Positions 11,740 through 24,563 of a stretch of DNA of 64,000 bases are shown piece after piece (positions within the stretch are counted from its first letter, which is position 1; every line of letters begins with the position of its first letter). Below the pieces are notes generated by a model, which searched no databases, was not told the DNA's origin, and was given only the letters and a program-made list of their open reading frames with translations. The DNA comes from Morinoia aosen. Lineage: Eukaryota; Arthropoda; Malacostraca; Amphipoda; Talitridae. The stretch is taken from assembly GCA_030386875.1 (NCBI GenBank), contig CM059574.1, forward strand, positions 5,773,934 to 5,837,933. Reading direction: 5' to 3'. The translations under genes and the position numbers were made by a program.

Positions 11740-12330
11740 ATTTTCTGATGGTTTGACCTATCTTCGCACGTAGGACCTGTTTACTAAATAATTTATAAGT
11801 ATTCATTTCTTTCATAATTTTCCGAAATATACTCTCACAAACTCTATCCTAAAACACTATCGCTACGCTCAAGAAGTAGCTATTAAAAATAGTTTTCAAC
11901 TAATTAATTATTAGCCTGAGTGACAACCTACACATTAAATTGGATTGGTCGGTCGAATCACTACATTTCACAAACAAGAGCATAAGTTATTGAAATTTGG
12001 ACCTCAATGACCGTGGATTATTACCTTACAACATTGCATAGGAGACGTAAAACAAAAACACTTCTAACCATACGGTACTAAATGAGTGCATTCGTTACGC
12101 AGAAAATTTCATTCTTTTCTTTATGTATTTCTTTAGATGTTCATTCAGTTTAATTTATTCCGCCATCAGCTCTAAATTGAGCTCTGAGAAAACATAAACT
12201 CAGATGGATTCATGAAATTTGTAATTGATCTTTCGAAGATCGCTGAGTATCTCCTTTGTACGACATCGGAGAGGTAATTTTCATAATACCCTCCCCTTTC
12301 AACTAAGAATTGTGTGCAATATAATGTTCC
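11740..12330 (+). repeat. Old dispersed repeat, copy A
   Basis: Collinear short matches link this segment to 16480-16760 (shared words such as TAAATAATT, CGAAATATACT, and a TCAACTAATTAATTAT-type stretch) and to 21560-21900 (shared TTCTTTAG..TCATTCAGTTTA). Identity is roughly 70% by eye. It is probably part of an old transposon whose coding part is not visible. Confidence 0.5.
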
Positions 12331-13210
12331 TATTTAATTCTATATTCGGATCAAAATTTGGATATTTTATCAAGCCATTTCTGCATGGTTTTTCAGCATC
12401 TATTCATCACCATTTTCATCATTATTTGAGTCTTTCTAAAGAAATTTCGTCCAAATGAAATTTCCTGAAATCTGTATTTATATATATTAATAATTGCTCG
12501 CAAACTTCCCATTCCCATTCATAAGCGTTGCCTATCTACGAATAATTTAGGTTCTTATTTAGTTGACTTCCTGCAGTGAAAATCTGTATTACGATAATTG
12601 ATCATAGTAACCTCAAAAAATATTTGGCCAAAGGATATTTAACATTTATTCGAATAATTTAATAGATGACATCTAATGGTGTGTACAACATGTTCTCTGT
12701 AAATTTTATTTTCCAATAGGAGCAGCCTAAGATTTTTTCACAGATAATTACCTTTTAACTTAAGACGGGCTATTATCAATTATTAATTATTATTTATGTT
12801 ACACGGTCACTTCAATTTAAATTAAATTTTGCTCTTCAGATGAAAGACTTCTGTTCACAAGTATCATTTTTCAGGTTAGTTCGATGCTGAAATTCTCACT
12901 TGAACGCATCCGTTCCGATGACCATCTGTTCCGACGCTGACCATCTGTGCCGATGGTTGAGCTGAAATTACCTTCGCTTCTATAAAATATCTCATGTTTA
13001 TATCCTAGCTCCTCCTGCAGTGAAAATATATGCCATTATTTCAGCCAGTATTGTTTTTGTGGCCCTCAACGCTTGCCCCTCGGTTAGTCCGGTGTGAAAA
13101 AGTCTTTCCATGAATTCCGACTTTTTCAATGACCTTTTCTGCCCTTCTTGGTAAATGAATCGTTGCATGGGCGTATTTTTAATTGTATTGAAGACATTGA
13201 GATTGTTTCG
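12331..13210. other. Unassigned AT-rich sequence
   Basis: Nothing identifiable lies between the dispersed repeat and the 72-bp array. A small local repeat (GACCATCTGTxCCGA) occurs twice near 12918-12955. Confidence 0.45.
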
Positions 13211-13211
13211 C

Positions 13212-13738
13212 AGTTACCTCTGCCCTCTACTTAGTACCTCTTACCACCGTTACCTCTGCACTCTACATATAACCTCTTACAACAGTTACCTCTGCCCTCT
13301 ACTTAGTACCTCTTACCACCGTTACCTCTGCACTCTACATATTACCTCTTACAACAGTTACCTCTGTCCTCTACTGAGTACTTTTTATCACCGTTACCTC
13401 TGCCCTCTACATATTACCTCTTACAACAGTTACCTCTGTCCTCTACTGAGTACTTTTTATCACCGTTACCTCTGCCCTCTACATATTACCTCTTACAACA
13501 GTTACCTCTGCCCTCTACTGAGTACTTTTTATCACCGTTACCTCTGCACTCTACATATAAACTCTTACAACAGTTACCTCTGCCCTCTACTGAGTACTTT
13601 TTATCACCGTTACCTCTGCCCTCTGCATATTACCTCTTACAACAGTTACCTCTGCCCTCCACTGAGTACTTTTTATCACCGTTACCTCTGCCCTCTACAT
13701 ATTACCTCTTACAACAGTTACCTCTGCCCTCTACTTAG
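13212..13738 (+). repeat. 72-bp tandem repeat, about 7.3 copies
   Basis: Each unit contains two related halves, one with GTTACCTCTGCCCTCTACTG and one with GTTACCTCTGCxCTCTACAT plus TTACCTCTTACAACA. Because 72 is a multiple of 3, a 224-codon plus-strand frame stays open across the array with a 24-residue period (YLCPLLST...). Period and composition indicate a minisatellite and not a protein gene. Confidence 0.9.
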
Positions 13739-13745
13739 GACTTTA

Positions 13746-14490
13746 ACCGTAACCTTTGCCTGTACCCTCTGCAAGGGTGAGGCCTCACGACATAGTGGCG
13801 TCTATTTGGCTTACAAAAATAAGTATTGAAAGCAATCTTCATTTTTCCACGCAGCTTGACTCGTATTTTCAACACGTTGTGTAAAATTTTCTTCGCTAGA
13901 GTGCAGTTCAAATAGATTGCAACTCGTGTAATTGTTTTGGCGTTCGCTAATCGTTAAGTCGATTGCATCTTTAGTGCATGGTTTGATGTTCGCCCTAATA
14001 TTTTTTCGTTCACTAGAATACAAAAACTAATTTTCCTATTATGCCCGCTGGGAAACTGTCAACTGACATATTGCCGCAGGAATGTCTTCATTAATTAGTA
14101 TCCTTTCATTTTCATCACAACCAGATCAAGTTTATGTTGCTTGAGTGTCCGCGATAACATTTCCACAAAGACCAGCCCAACGTTAAATGACTCGAAGCTT
14201 TTCCCTTGTGAATAGCAATAATGTTTCTTTGGTAATTCATAGTATTTCATTACTTCAACTTCCATTAAGAATTTTTCGTTACAGAACAATGGGTTTCTAG
14301 GTTTATTTAAATATTATCTTTTTCGTGTAAGGGTAAATACATGTGTCACACTATCACAAATGCGATGTGTTTCTCCGTACGCGACGCTCAACGCGGCTTC
14401 CTTCGGCCAGTTGGAGGCTCTGGGCCGGAGAGAGGCCGAGGGCTGCCAGTCCGTCTTGCGCCGCGTGGAGGCAGAGAGTGACAGCGCATC
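13746..14490. other. Unassigned sequence
   Basis: Short minus-strand frames only (70, 64 and 92 codons), none recognisable. About 14380-14490 is richer in GC than its surroundings. Confidence 0.45.
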
Positions 14491-14493
14491 TAA

Positions 14494-14685
14494 AGCGGCC
14501 CATAGACGATTAATGTTATTGTCAATATAATTGACAATGATGAATATTGACAATTTAATTGATCGTCTGTGGGTTTGATTGACGACCGTCAATTAATTGA
14601 CTCAGTGGGCAAAAAAAAAAAAAAAATTTCAGCAATATATTGAGTCAATGATATTGACAATTAAATTGATCGTCTATGGGCCGCT
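14494..14685. mobile_element. 192-bp MITE with TAA target duplication (PIF/Harbinger-like)
   Basis: Inverted ends AGCGGCCCATAGACGAT (left) and ATCGTCTATGGGCCGCT (right) extend as imperfect arms of about 33 bp rich in ATTGACAAT. TAA flanks both sides (14491-14493 and 14686-14688). A 3-bp TAA/TTA duplication and GGCCC-type ends fit the PIF/Harbinger superfamily. The interior repeats part of the right arm (about 14552-14578) and carries an A16 run near 14611. No coding capacity. Confidence 0.85.
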
Positions 14686-14688
14686 TAA

Positions 14689-15965
14689 GGCTAAAAACTC
14701 ACCCTTGAAAATACTGATGCTCGTCTCGCGTCGTTCTTAAGCTGAACAAATGCTGAAATGTTTTCTGAAAACGTCACCTATTTGAGCTTGGCATCCAACA
14801 ATTCTTAGCAGTAGCGTCGCAATAACTTACGAAACATTTTTATTGTTATTTTTCATTTGTGAAGCAATTTTAGAATCAGTGTTCTCTAATATGTACATCA
14901 TGGAGATTACCGTCGATCTCACTAACGTCTAGGGAATTTATTTTCTTCTCGTACAAGTTCTGCACCTTGTATAGATGCAGTTGTTCTCCATAAATGTTCA
15001 GCGTTCGAGTCATCATAAAATCCATGGTATATAAGTTTTTTATTTTCTATTATTTGCAACTTAGAAACCTCATGAGCAATTTTTTCATCTGTAACTATGA
15101 TGGATGCCAACAAGGCTGTATGCTCATCAACTTCTCAGAGTTTTATCCTTCTTCATATGAATTAATTTGAAAGCTCTTGCCTTTGCTCAGCTCAGGGGAA
15201 TTTTCTCCCAGTGGAGCAATTAAATAGTTAATAAACAAATTGAAAAATTTTTCATGTTACCCCTAGCTCGACTAACCGCTTTGCTAATAATATGGGAGAA
15301 TTATTAGTCTCTGTACTTAAGCGTTACGTATCGTAAAACTTACAGGACTTTCAGAAAATATTTCCATTTATTAACAGGATGTGCATGTAACGTGTCAGAA
15401 CCAAATTTATTTTATAGATACGCCCATTTTACAAATATTTAACATGTTTAAAACACCTGCTAGGGCAACGTATGCACTAAAGAATTTTGATGGAAAGTAG
15501 TTTTTTAAATGGTAAATAGTTATTATTAATGTGAAAATGTTTGGTTATATCAAGAAAAATTTTCAACAGCAATAGTGAACGGAAATTTTTGAACTATTTA
15601 GAGGTTACATTTTCGCACAAATTACCCCTTTAGCAATCAATATATGCACAGCAACTACAGAATTCTCTGCTCAAAAGCCTCACACAATAGAAATCTCCAC
15701 ATGACGGTGCTACACCTCAGGAAAATCACTTGTTCATGAAAGATTAGTACCCTCAAAATGTTTAGATACATCTCGCTTAGACTGTCCAAGCGATAGTAGT
15801 GAGTTAGTTGATTCTTTCAGTCACGATTCCTTTGCAATCGTTGACCAGTGCCACGTTTTATTGATAAATATGACATATAAGGTAGGCGAATAAGGTGGAG
15901 TTATCTCAGAACACCATAATTACGTTATGTCCTATACGGACCGCGTTTGGGTTATAATCGTCACA
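14689..15965. other. Unassigned AT-rich sequence
   Basis: I see no domains or strong repeats. A 63-codon minus frame at 14922-15113 is unrecognised. Confidence 0.45.
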
Positions 15966-15968
15966 AGT

Positions 15969-16240
15969 ATCCTGCACCCATATCCAACGCAGGCATGCAG
16001 CACCCATGTCCAACAAAGGCATTCAGTTCCCATCTCCACCACAGGCATTCAGAACCCAAATCCAATGCAGGCATCCAGCACCCATATCCAACATAGCCAT
16101 CCAGCACCTATCTCCAATGCAGGCATCCAGCATCTATCTCCAGCGCAGGCATCCAACATCTATCTGAAGCGCAGACACCCAGCATCCCTCTCCAGCGCCA
16201 GCAGCCAACGCCTGTATCGGACGCAGGCATCCGACGTCTT
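15969..16240. repeat. Degenerate 26-bp tandem repeat, about 10-11 copies
   Basis: The unit approximates CAGCACCCATxTCCAACGCA followed by GGCATC, with substantial unit-to-unit divergence and almost no length change. A 116-codon plus frame spans it. Because 26 is not a multiple of 3, its peptide cycles through frames. Confidence 0.8.
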
Positions 16241-16479
16241 TGCAGAAAGCATCTCCGACGCAAGTGTCACGAGATGAGCTCCCTCGTCAACTTACGCACG
16301 GGCTGGTGCTCTTCCACCCAGGATAATACGGAACTCTGTTTATTACATGCGTATTATGTATGTTACTGCGTTCATATCGACACGTACATTCTACAATAAA
16401 CTATAAGCGAAAGTTATTGCGAGTACTCATAAAGGTTCGGTTCCAATGACTTACAATCTCACACCATGCTTCGTGTTGG

Positions 16480-16760
16480 TAACCTTCGAATTCGTTTTCA
16501 TGACAGGATTTGTTTAGTAAATAATTCATTTTTAACATTACATTTTCTTGTAACGCTCCGAAATATACTGGCACGAACTATACTATAATAGAAAATTGCT
16601 GCGAACTATTTAGAATTAATTTCAGCTAATCAATTAATAGGTAGGATAATAAACAACATATTGAATCGAATTTGTGTCGAACTACATTGGCCGGCCTATC
16701 GATTTTTTACAATCAAGGAAGTAAGTTATCGAAATGTTAAGCTGGAGAACCGCGGCTCAT
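16480..16760 (+). repeat. Old dispersed repeat, copy B
   Basis: Collinear with 11740-12030. Homology by eye fades after about 16760. A further word, TAGCTCGAxxxACxTGxTxT, links about 17195-17235 with 19765-19800, suggesting that more of the family lies between 16.4 and 20 kb. Confidence 0.45.
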
Positions 16761-16991
16761 GATACAATATTTACACAAACGTTCTTAGATAAGGCATTGA
16801 AAAACAGCTTATCTCCTGTAAAGTTGATGTTTAAATATACATTGGCTTATAATTGGGCTAACACAACGATTCTCGCTTGGGAAACATATCTGGGTGACAT
16901 AAATGCCCATGTCAATGGTTGTACGAACTATTAAGAGAAAAATTTGAAATGTAATCCCATGGTCCAGGTGTTTAAGTTTAATAATGCTCAT

Positions 16992-19900
16992 GAATACATG
17001 TAATAATGAAAAAATAAAGACCGTGACATTGGTATCAAAATCATTGGTAAGTCTCTATTGCGTAGTCAATGAGGAATGTCGAAAGGATAAAGGTTTGAAG
17101 CAAAAAATTCAGTATTCCAAACTAAACAATCGACGTGGCAGAAATTTGGAACTATCTTTCGTACAGAACTACGTATCAGAAAAGTCCCTTGTCCTTAGCT
17201 CGATGAACGTGTTTTACCACGCTAAAAATGTGTGTGTTTTTTCTTTTGTAAGATAATCCTGGCAGACAGAAAGAAAAAAGGTTCATTTCCAAGACCGCTG
17301 AAGCAACAAATTTGTCACAACATTAGCAATCGAATAATTCTAAGCGCAGAGATCTTTCATTGGTTCTGAAGACATTAGATGAGTTGTAATAGCCCTGTCA
17401 AAAAAATTTGAAGAGAACATAAATTGCATTCATGTACATAGTTAGTTTAACCTCGAAATCAAGACCTCGTAAAAAATGGAAACACTGATTAGAACGCCTT
17501 AGGAAACATCGTCGATTTACGTTGGCACACATGAGCTTTGCGGTTGTGCGACAGTAACCGATGTTGCTAAAGGTAGGGTGAGCGGAAATAATGCACACTA
17601 CATTTAAATTTGTATTATGTGGTATGTACAACGCTGTTTAGTAATAAACGCTTAGTAATTTTGCACTATCGAAGGACTTGGTTTTCAAGTTCACAAGGCG
17701 TATTCGACCGTGAATTCTGGTGAAGTTAAGAAACAAAGATAAAGAACTTTGCGCTTGAAGCTGAGCGAGCTACAGAAACGATTAAACTTTTAAAAGCTAG
17801 GTTTTGATTAAAAAAGGAATTTCATCGTGGGCTTCAGGTTTCAATCATTTTTTAGTTAACAAAATTTCTGACGTTGACTAATGAGCTTATCATTAAGGGT
17901 ATATTGAAATGACGTTTAAAAGTAGCGGCTTAGGAGTTGATGTGAAAATACTGCGCTTAGAGTTTATCTTGCAGTGACGGTATTTATTTACAATCCAATA
18001 TTTAATAATCGTATCTTTAGGTGAGCGTAGTCATCGAAAAGTAAAATTTGCTCAGGATTCTAACGAAAATTTAATTTTTCTTCCAAAATCGATTTATGTT
18101 GATGCCCTTGGGAGACAAAAGTGTGAAACCATGAATTATCAAATTGAAGTAAAAAATAGAAAAAAATATTTACTGGCAAACGTTTAAGAATTTATAGATC
18201 CCATCATCAGTGCTGAAAAAAAACAGAAGAAACTAAAAAAATGAAATCAGAAATATAAAGTGCATCAAGGTCCTCTCAGACGAGCATATTGCAAGTTAGG
18301 GAGTAGGGGTAAAGAATGATCTAGTTGTACTGTGATCACTCTTTATATGAAGTTTGCTGGTGAAATTATAAAATTAATCTACAGGGAAATTATCTTGTTT
18401 ATTATTTGTTCTGCAGAGTACTTAAAAATCGAGCATTTTTAATGATTGATTGGACCTGTTGTAATGGGCTCTATATATAATGGCGCATTGGGAGGGACAA
18501 GTGAATGGACGAAAAAGAAAACCCTGAATGTTGACTGTGAAGAATAGAAACTTGGTGCGTAGAACTTCCAAAGTGCAATTTCAGCCAGCAATCACAACAC
18601 AACATATTCCAAAGCATCGTCCTGTCGCTCTTCCCAGGCTTTTTCCTGTCTTGTGTCATTCGAAAATGACAGTTTCAAAGGTCTTCCTATCATAAACTTG
18701 TGCGTCAATAGAAGTGAAAAAGATTCGCTCTAGTACTAAGAACTCTCGCTTAAAATCCCTTGTTAAGTAACCAACGAATGGCAGACGAATGAATATTTTC
18801 TGCTTATAAGGTACAGTCAGAGTTGCAGGAGAATTGGGAATTTTATTGTCGAGAAATTTTCAAACTACTTGATTAAAACGATATCTTGGGTTATTATTGG
18901 GTTCGAACAATAATTTAAAAAGCAGTCAATTTTTTCATTGGGTATTTTATACGTATTTTAAATGTAATACAGTTTGTGCAGTAATACTTTACAATGCGAT
19001 GGGACATAAACTTTGTTTGAAAGATCCTGGCGAAATAATTGAAACAAAGGCAAGTGAAAGCAGATTTTCTGTAAACAGAAGAAATTAATTTAGAAATCGC
19101 TTTTCTCATCAGGAAACTCACAAGCTATTTCAGTATTTCGTTCATTTTCCATAGGGAAATAAACGTTAGAATGAATGTGATTAACATAGTGGAGACACCG
19201 ATTTGTACGATCTAATGCTTGGAATAATAAAAAGGTAACATTTTCATATCGTCGGTAAAATATAGGTTTGAATTAAGGATAGGAAATCATGACATTTGCT
19301 CCTAAATGGGATACAGAAGTATTTACAGTAGTAAATACTACTATACAGAAGTATTTACAGTAGATATTTACAGTAGCAGCACAGGTGATGGAATCTGTGC
19401 AGGCCGGAACGTTTGCGAATAAATATGTTTATAATGAATTTGGTTCTTCTTCTTATCTTAGGATTACATGTTAGAGATACATGTTAGAGGTTTTCTAGGT
19501 TCATTTTTTTAAGTTTGAACAGGTGTATAGGTACATTACTGTGAAACATTAATTTAGAACCTTTTGTATTACAGCCCGTACTTATTCGACACATCATCTT
19601 AGGCTTCTGCACATGTGGTAGCTGTTGACATTACGGAAAGTTCAATGAGTGGCAGTAACTGACGTTTACAAAAGACTAATACGTGAACATGAGACGGATA
19701 GGACGACTGCTCGGATGTTTTGAAACCTCGTTTTCGTGTTTACATGTACAACAAATATCGTTTCCTAGCTCGAAGCACATGCTCTACCACACAAAAAATT
19801 CATGAAATTTAATACCTTTACAATGCTATCATCAGATATTCCCAAGGGGCTGAAACGAGAAATAAATTGTTACAGGAGGGTAAAATTAAAGAGTCATAGG

Positions 19901-20569
19901 ACAAAAATTAAAAACATTAAATTAAGCATTTGCACTGTTGAGCCTGTATATACTACATCAACGCAAATTTCTATGCACTGTTGGGATAAACTAGCGCTCT
20001 AACACTAATTGGATACCGTCAATTGATTCCAAATTCTGAAATATTCAGCATTTAAATGTTTATGTTATCAGACTTTATGGATCGGTGATTGCTGTTTATC
20101 GAGAGCATGATTGTGACCGCGGAAACTTGAAAATGACTGAGTTTCGAAACGTCGAACACAGAGTCAATTTATACATAGTTCTAACCAAGTTTTCAGTGCA
20201 TCCTTCATATGAAGTTTATACATAATTTACTTTTATTCGTGAAATATTCACAGACAATGACGTATTAATTGGTCAATAACAGTACAACGAAGTGATGAGT
20301 AAAGTAATGTAACAAATTGGTAGCTATTAAAAAAATTCAAAATTCAGAAGAAAAATGAGTCACTGGCTTGGCAATTTTATACAAAATAATCGGTATATTT
20401 TCATAATACCTGTTATCATGTACAGAAATAACGTTGCATACGCATAGTTATAAAACTTTGGACCGAAAATTATGCAATGTAGCATAATGACTCAAAGTAT
20501 TTAACTGATTCTACAGTGTGTACTGCATCGTATAATCATCGTTGTGATATAAAATGTTTTTTTGTATGC
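16992..20569. other. Unassigned AT-rich sequence
   Basis: This long stretch has no recognisable coding domain, RNA gene or tandem array. Frames are all under 95 codons. Local items are a short duplicated TACAGAAGTATTTACAGTA at 19312-19377 and the dispersed-repeat words noted at 17195 and 19765. Confidence 0.45.
19312..19377. repeat. Short local duplication with inverted core
   Basis: TACAGAAGTATTTACAGTA occurs twice, 32 bp apart, with AGTAAATACT between the copies forming an inverted match to AGTATTTACT-like words. Small slippage or fold-back product. Confidence 0.5.
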
Positions 20570-21480
20570 TTCAATTCTCTCAGCGTTTAAAAAGATTTTA
20601 AAACTCTTAGGAAGTTTGTTCTACAGTTAGGCCCCTGATATTGATAGAGCTTCTTGTCCGATATCACATGAGCGGTAGTTCACTTGGATATTATTTCTCC
20701 GATTTGGCTCTAGGTTCGTTATAGTGAGTGAAGTGAATGAAGTGTACTATCTCAGCACTGCTCTGATAGTGGTGTAGAAAGTAGAATACGTGTTGGGCTT
20801 TATAAGTGATGTACCTTTCTTGGATAATAGTTCAGCTAAGGTTATTTAGAAGCGAAGTTGCATGATGAAATTTCTTGAATTCACCTCTGCACCCACCTTA
20901 TATAGCCGCAAAATTCACGCATTTGTCGTTCTCTTTGAAGATATTGTGCTTTGTCTACCCACACTAGACTTCGATGGTCAAAGTCTGCAAGCCCTAATGA
21001 TTGGAAGGCTATTAATTTTGACAAATCGTCGAATACATATTTAACAAGATGAAAAAACATAAAATTTTTCGTAAATACTGTTGCACGCTTTCTCTGCTTG
21101 AGACTTGAGCGCATTTTGACCGCACCAAATACCTAATTTTCCCCTTTTTTCTAACAGTTCAATTTCAGCATTTCATATCACTAAAGTTTGATTTGGTAAT
21201 TCTTTAATAGAATCTTTGAAGCCAAAGACAATGCATTCTGTTTCATCTGAGTTAAGCTCGAGGCCATTTTGTTTAAACCTTGATTTTAGGCTATTTAACG
21301 GGCATACAGTTTCCCTTTCCATCTATGGTGATTTTGTGTCAGAATTAGTTATCTTTATAGTTTGATCATCATCAGCATACATAAAGTTCATGTGTTACGA
21401 GGCATTGAAAAGAAATTTCTAATGAGAATAGGAAAGTCAGGGAATATGAATAGATCCCCCAGGAACAATTAAATATGTTA
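20570..21480 (-). pseudogene. Non-LTR retrotransposon (LINE) remnant, reverse transcriptase and C-terminus
   Basis: Read on the minus strand, about 21368-21379 encodes YADD in the context NFMYADDDQT, the catalytic motif of reverse transcriptase. Upstream (about 21430-21475) a VPGGSI segment resembles the VPQGSxLGPLLF motif. Downstream, FKQNGLELNSDETECIVFG matches the LNxxKTExIxFG motif typical of LINE enzymes (about 21225-21285). Further down, a PSELPLM.YRTRSSINIRG segment (about 20630-20720) resembles the end of LINE ORF2. Frames are broken by shifts and stops throughout. The endonuclease part is not visible, so the copy is probably 5' truncated or too decayed. Confidence 0.75.
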
Positions 21481-21559
21481 TTGTCCTGAATAATTGATGA
21501 CAATTTTTATTCGTGCGGATATATGAAAGAAGCATCAAACAAAAACATTCTAGATAATG

Positions 21560-21900
21560 AGATACGCAATGGCTGCATTTATTGCGTGAATAAATTTCCA
21601 CTGTTCCTAATGTGTTTCTTTAGCAGCTCATTCAGTTTACACATGTATTTCTGACATCAGTTCTCAATTAAACACTGCATGCAGTGGGTGAAATCGATAA
21701 GACTGTCAAGGGATTGCAATATTTGCGATCAATTTTTCTAGGATGTCTGCACACCTCCTGCTTACGATACATGTGAGGTCATCTTCTTTCACCAGCAAGT
21801 TAGAACTATTTAGAATTTAATATTTCCATTCCACTCTGAGTGTGTTCAGAAATTTTTGCATAAAAATTTCAATGCATCCCTGCCAACTTTCAAACCTGTC
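21560..21900 (+). repeat. Old dispersed repeat, copy C
   Basis: Matches 12070-12300 with shared order of words (TTCTTTAG, TCATTCAGTTTA, ATCAG(T/C)TCTxAATT, then a CTCCTxxxTACGA stretch). It lies just upstream, in minus-strand terms, of the LINE remnant, so it may be untranslated sequence of that LINE family. Confidence 0.4.
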
Positions 21901-23985
21901 CTTCACCAAATTTGCTCTTTAATAACTTGTTTGTTATTCAATTACTAAATCTAATGTGCCTTTCGTAATGGGTTACGAACCGAGGGTTTGCCCCTCCCTT
22001 CTTCAAGCTTGAAGATAAAGATAAAGATTTGTCTGCTTCAAGTACCGGTGGTGGCGCATCAAACAGAAGCTAGAACGGCCTTTAAGGGCAATGCCCAGCC
22101 TACTCACTCCTAACTTGGTGCATTTTGTTTCTGTACTAGGCTGTTGTCTAGTAATAAGAGTGCCTTGGAACCATCGTCGTCATCATTTTGATTAGTATAG
22201 CAGCTTCGCTATCGTGATGGAGTGAGCTAGCTCCGACCGGGGCCCCCGTCTCGTCTTCGCCACTCAACGCAGCCTGGAGATGGCAGCACACCGCACCACA
22301 GCACAGCTCTACTGCCCAGCTTTGCCTTAGGTACGTCGCCCTAAACGATAGGCACTTGTTAGGGTGATTGAGGCAAAGTAAAACTTCATTCGTGAAGTAA
22401 GGGCTATTTTGCTCTAATTCATTCAAATTTAAAATCTCTTGACTTATGCCTATACAATGAGCAAATTTGTTTCTCTTCCGAATTTTCTACTTCTTCATTC
22501 TATGAAATTTCAGTAGAAGAGTGTTCATGAACTTTTAACGACCATACCTTACAGAGCGACAACCTTCTTATAGCGCTCTGAAAAATGCTCATGTAATCTT
22601 ACTATTGCAGGTTGTAGTCGTGAGAGGAGCAGGCCCAGACGGGGGTGCACCCATGTGCCTATTTCATCTCGTTTCACGGGTGAAGTCGGGTCGCACTAAT
22701 TTCCACCGGGCACCAGCAGTCCAGCTTAAAGTTGACAAAATTATTGTAACGGCTAAACCGTATGTTCCTACGGTTAAATTCAAACTTTAGAGTTGGCTCT
22801 GCCCAGTTATTTATTCCCCGTCTGAAAGGTTTTGCTCAGAGTGTGTATCGATATGTTTGTTTTACTCACCCTTTTAAAAATTTCTGTATGTTTGTATCTA
22901 CTTATTGTTTTGATTTATTACAGTTAAACCTTTGAGCAGTGTAAAATAGTCGAGATAATATTTGTTTCATAATTTTTTTCTTCACGTGCTTCTCCCACCC
23001 CCAGCGTCTGTCTCTACCTCTGACTTGTTTCTAAAATTTCAACAGCTGCTCCCGAGAATGATTTCTAACCTTTTTCCTGAAGTTGTTACTAGAGATTAAA
23101 GTATTTTGGCATACTTTTTTGTATAAAAATTCTTCTCAGGTTCTTTATTTTATTTAGGCATGTTATCCTAACCTGTATTAATAACACCTTCCTCCGAACA
23201 TCGATATGACGAGAAAAATCTGCCTGACGGTTGTAATTGCACTGGCTTGCGGGCTCACCCTCACTCTTCTTATCAGTACATCGTGAGGCTGTCACATGCG
23301 AGGCTCAGGCAACTTGCTTTTGAGGACAGAGGCCAATTTGAAGCTCTTTAATTTCCAATGCTCAAACTTTTAAGCACATTCATTGAATGAAATAATTCTT
23401 GCAAAATGGCTGTTTTCGTATAGTTTGTAATTCTCCTTCCCAATTTTTCCCTTATGTATTAAATTAAAGATCGTATTTTTTTCATTACCAGACTTTCTCT
23501 CCGGTCTCCTGTCAAGGCATTCTTCAGCGACCATTGCTTAGAGAGGAGTGTTTTTGATTAATTAAATTTCACCTGTTGAATGAATTGCCTCTAATTGACT
23601 TCATAACGGGGACCGAGGAAATCGATAATGAAGAAATCATAGGGTCATTCCTTTCTTCCTATTAATAAATTTAGTTCGCCACAATTGTATTCATTACGCG
23701 TTTGATGTACGACAGACAGAGATATCATTCCTTAATAATGACATCTACTAGGCACGGTTCACGCACGGTCACATTGCTCAAATTATCCTGGCGTTGTGAG
23801 TCATTGGAACAGAGTACTTTTTCTATACAAGAAGACCAGAACTTTCTTGAGCAAACTTTAACTTGAGGTGGGGGCCATTGAAACAACAACGTATTACTCA
23901 ATAACGTGTGACTCAAAATTCTGCGTTAAAGAGTATAATGAGGGCTTGAAATTTGAAATGCATAGGAGGAAAATTCGTATTTTGA
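21901..23985. other. Unassigned sequence
   Basis: No recognised gene. A 92-codon minus frame (22148-22426) and a 61-codon plus frame (22605-22790) are unrecognised. A small hairpin (AACCGTA, six-base loop, TACGGTT) lies near 22757-22776. Confidence 0.45.
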
Positions 23986-24563
23986 GAGCGACAGGGAAAT
24001 GAAATGTAGAAGTTAGCCTGGCCCATTTATTATGAACACAAGCAGCAGAATTACACCTGCAATTATTATAGACAGTAGAAATATTTTTTAATTAGGTTAT
24101 GTACTTTAAAAGATGTTCAGTAAGACGCCCATCTGTTGCAGCACAGACGTTCAGGCGCCAGTGCAGTGATTACCAGCAGTGATCGAAGACACCAGGAGTT
24201 TCATGAATCCTTGCAGAAGTTTCATAAATTCTACCGATGAGGTCTTCGGAATGAATTGGTGTTCGTAATCGAAACATTTCAAGTTTCTCGAAATATTTCA
24301 GAAATGTTTCGTATTCGAAACAGAAGTGTCGAATAATGTTTCCTATTCGAAACATTGCAGAAATAGAAAGCAGGGGCGTAATGTTAGGAGACCTTGGCGG
24401 TATGGGATAGGCGGCCTCGGCCAATACAGCGCTTTGGATATCGGGTGTCCAATAACTGCCTAACAACAATCGCGACGTGTGCAGGAGCATCATCGTTTTA
24501 AAACCACATTCCTCTGATGTTGGATAAATGAATATTTTCTAATAGCTCTGACAACACTTCATT

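Noticed and set aside
13155-13829. 224-codon plus-strand frame
   Set aside because: It is the 72-bp tandem repeat read in frame (24-residue period); 72 being divisible by 3 keeps it open.
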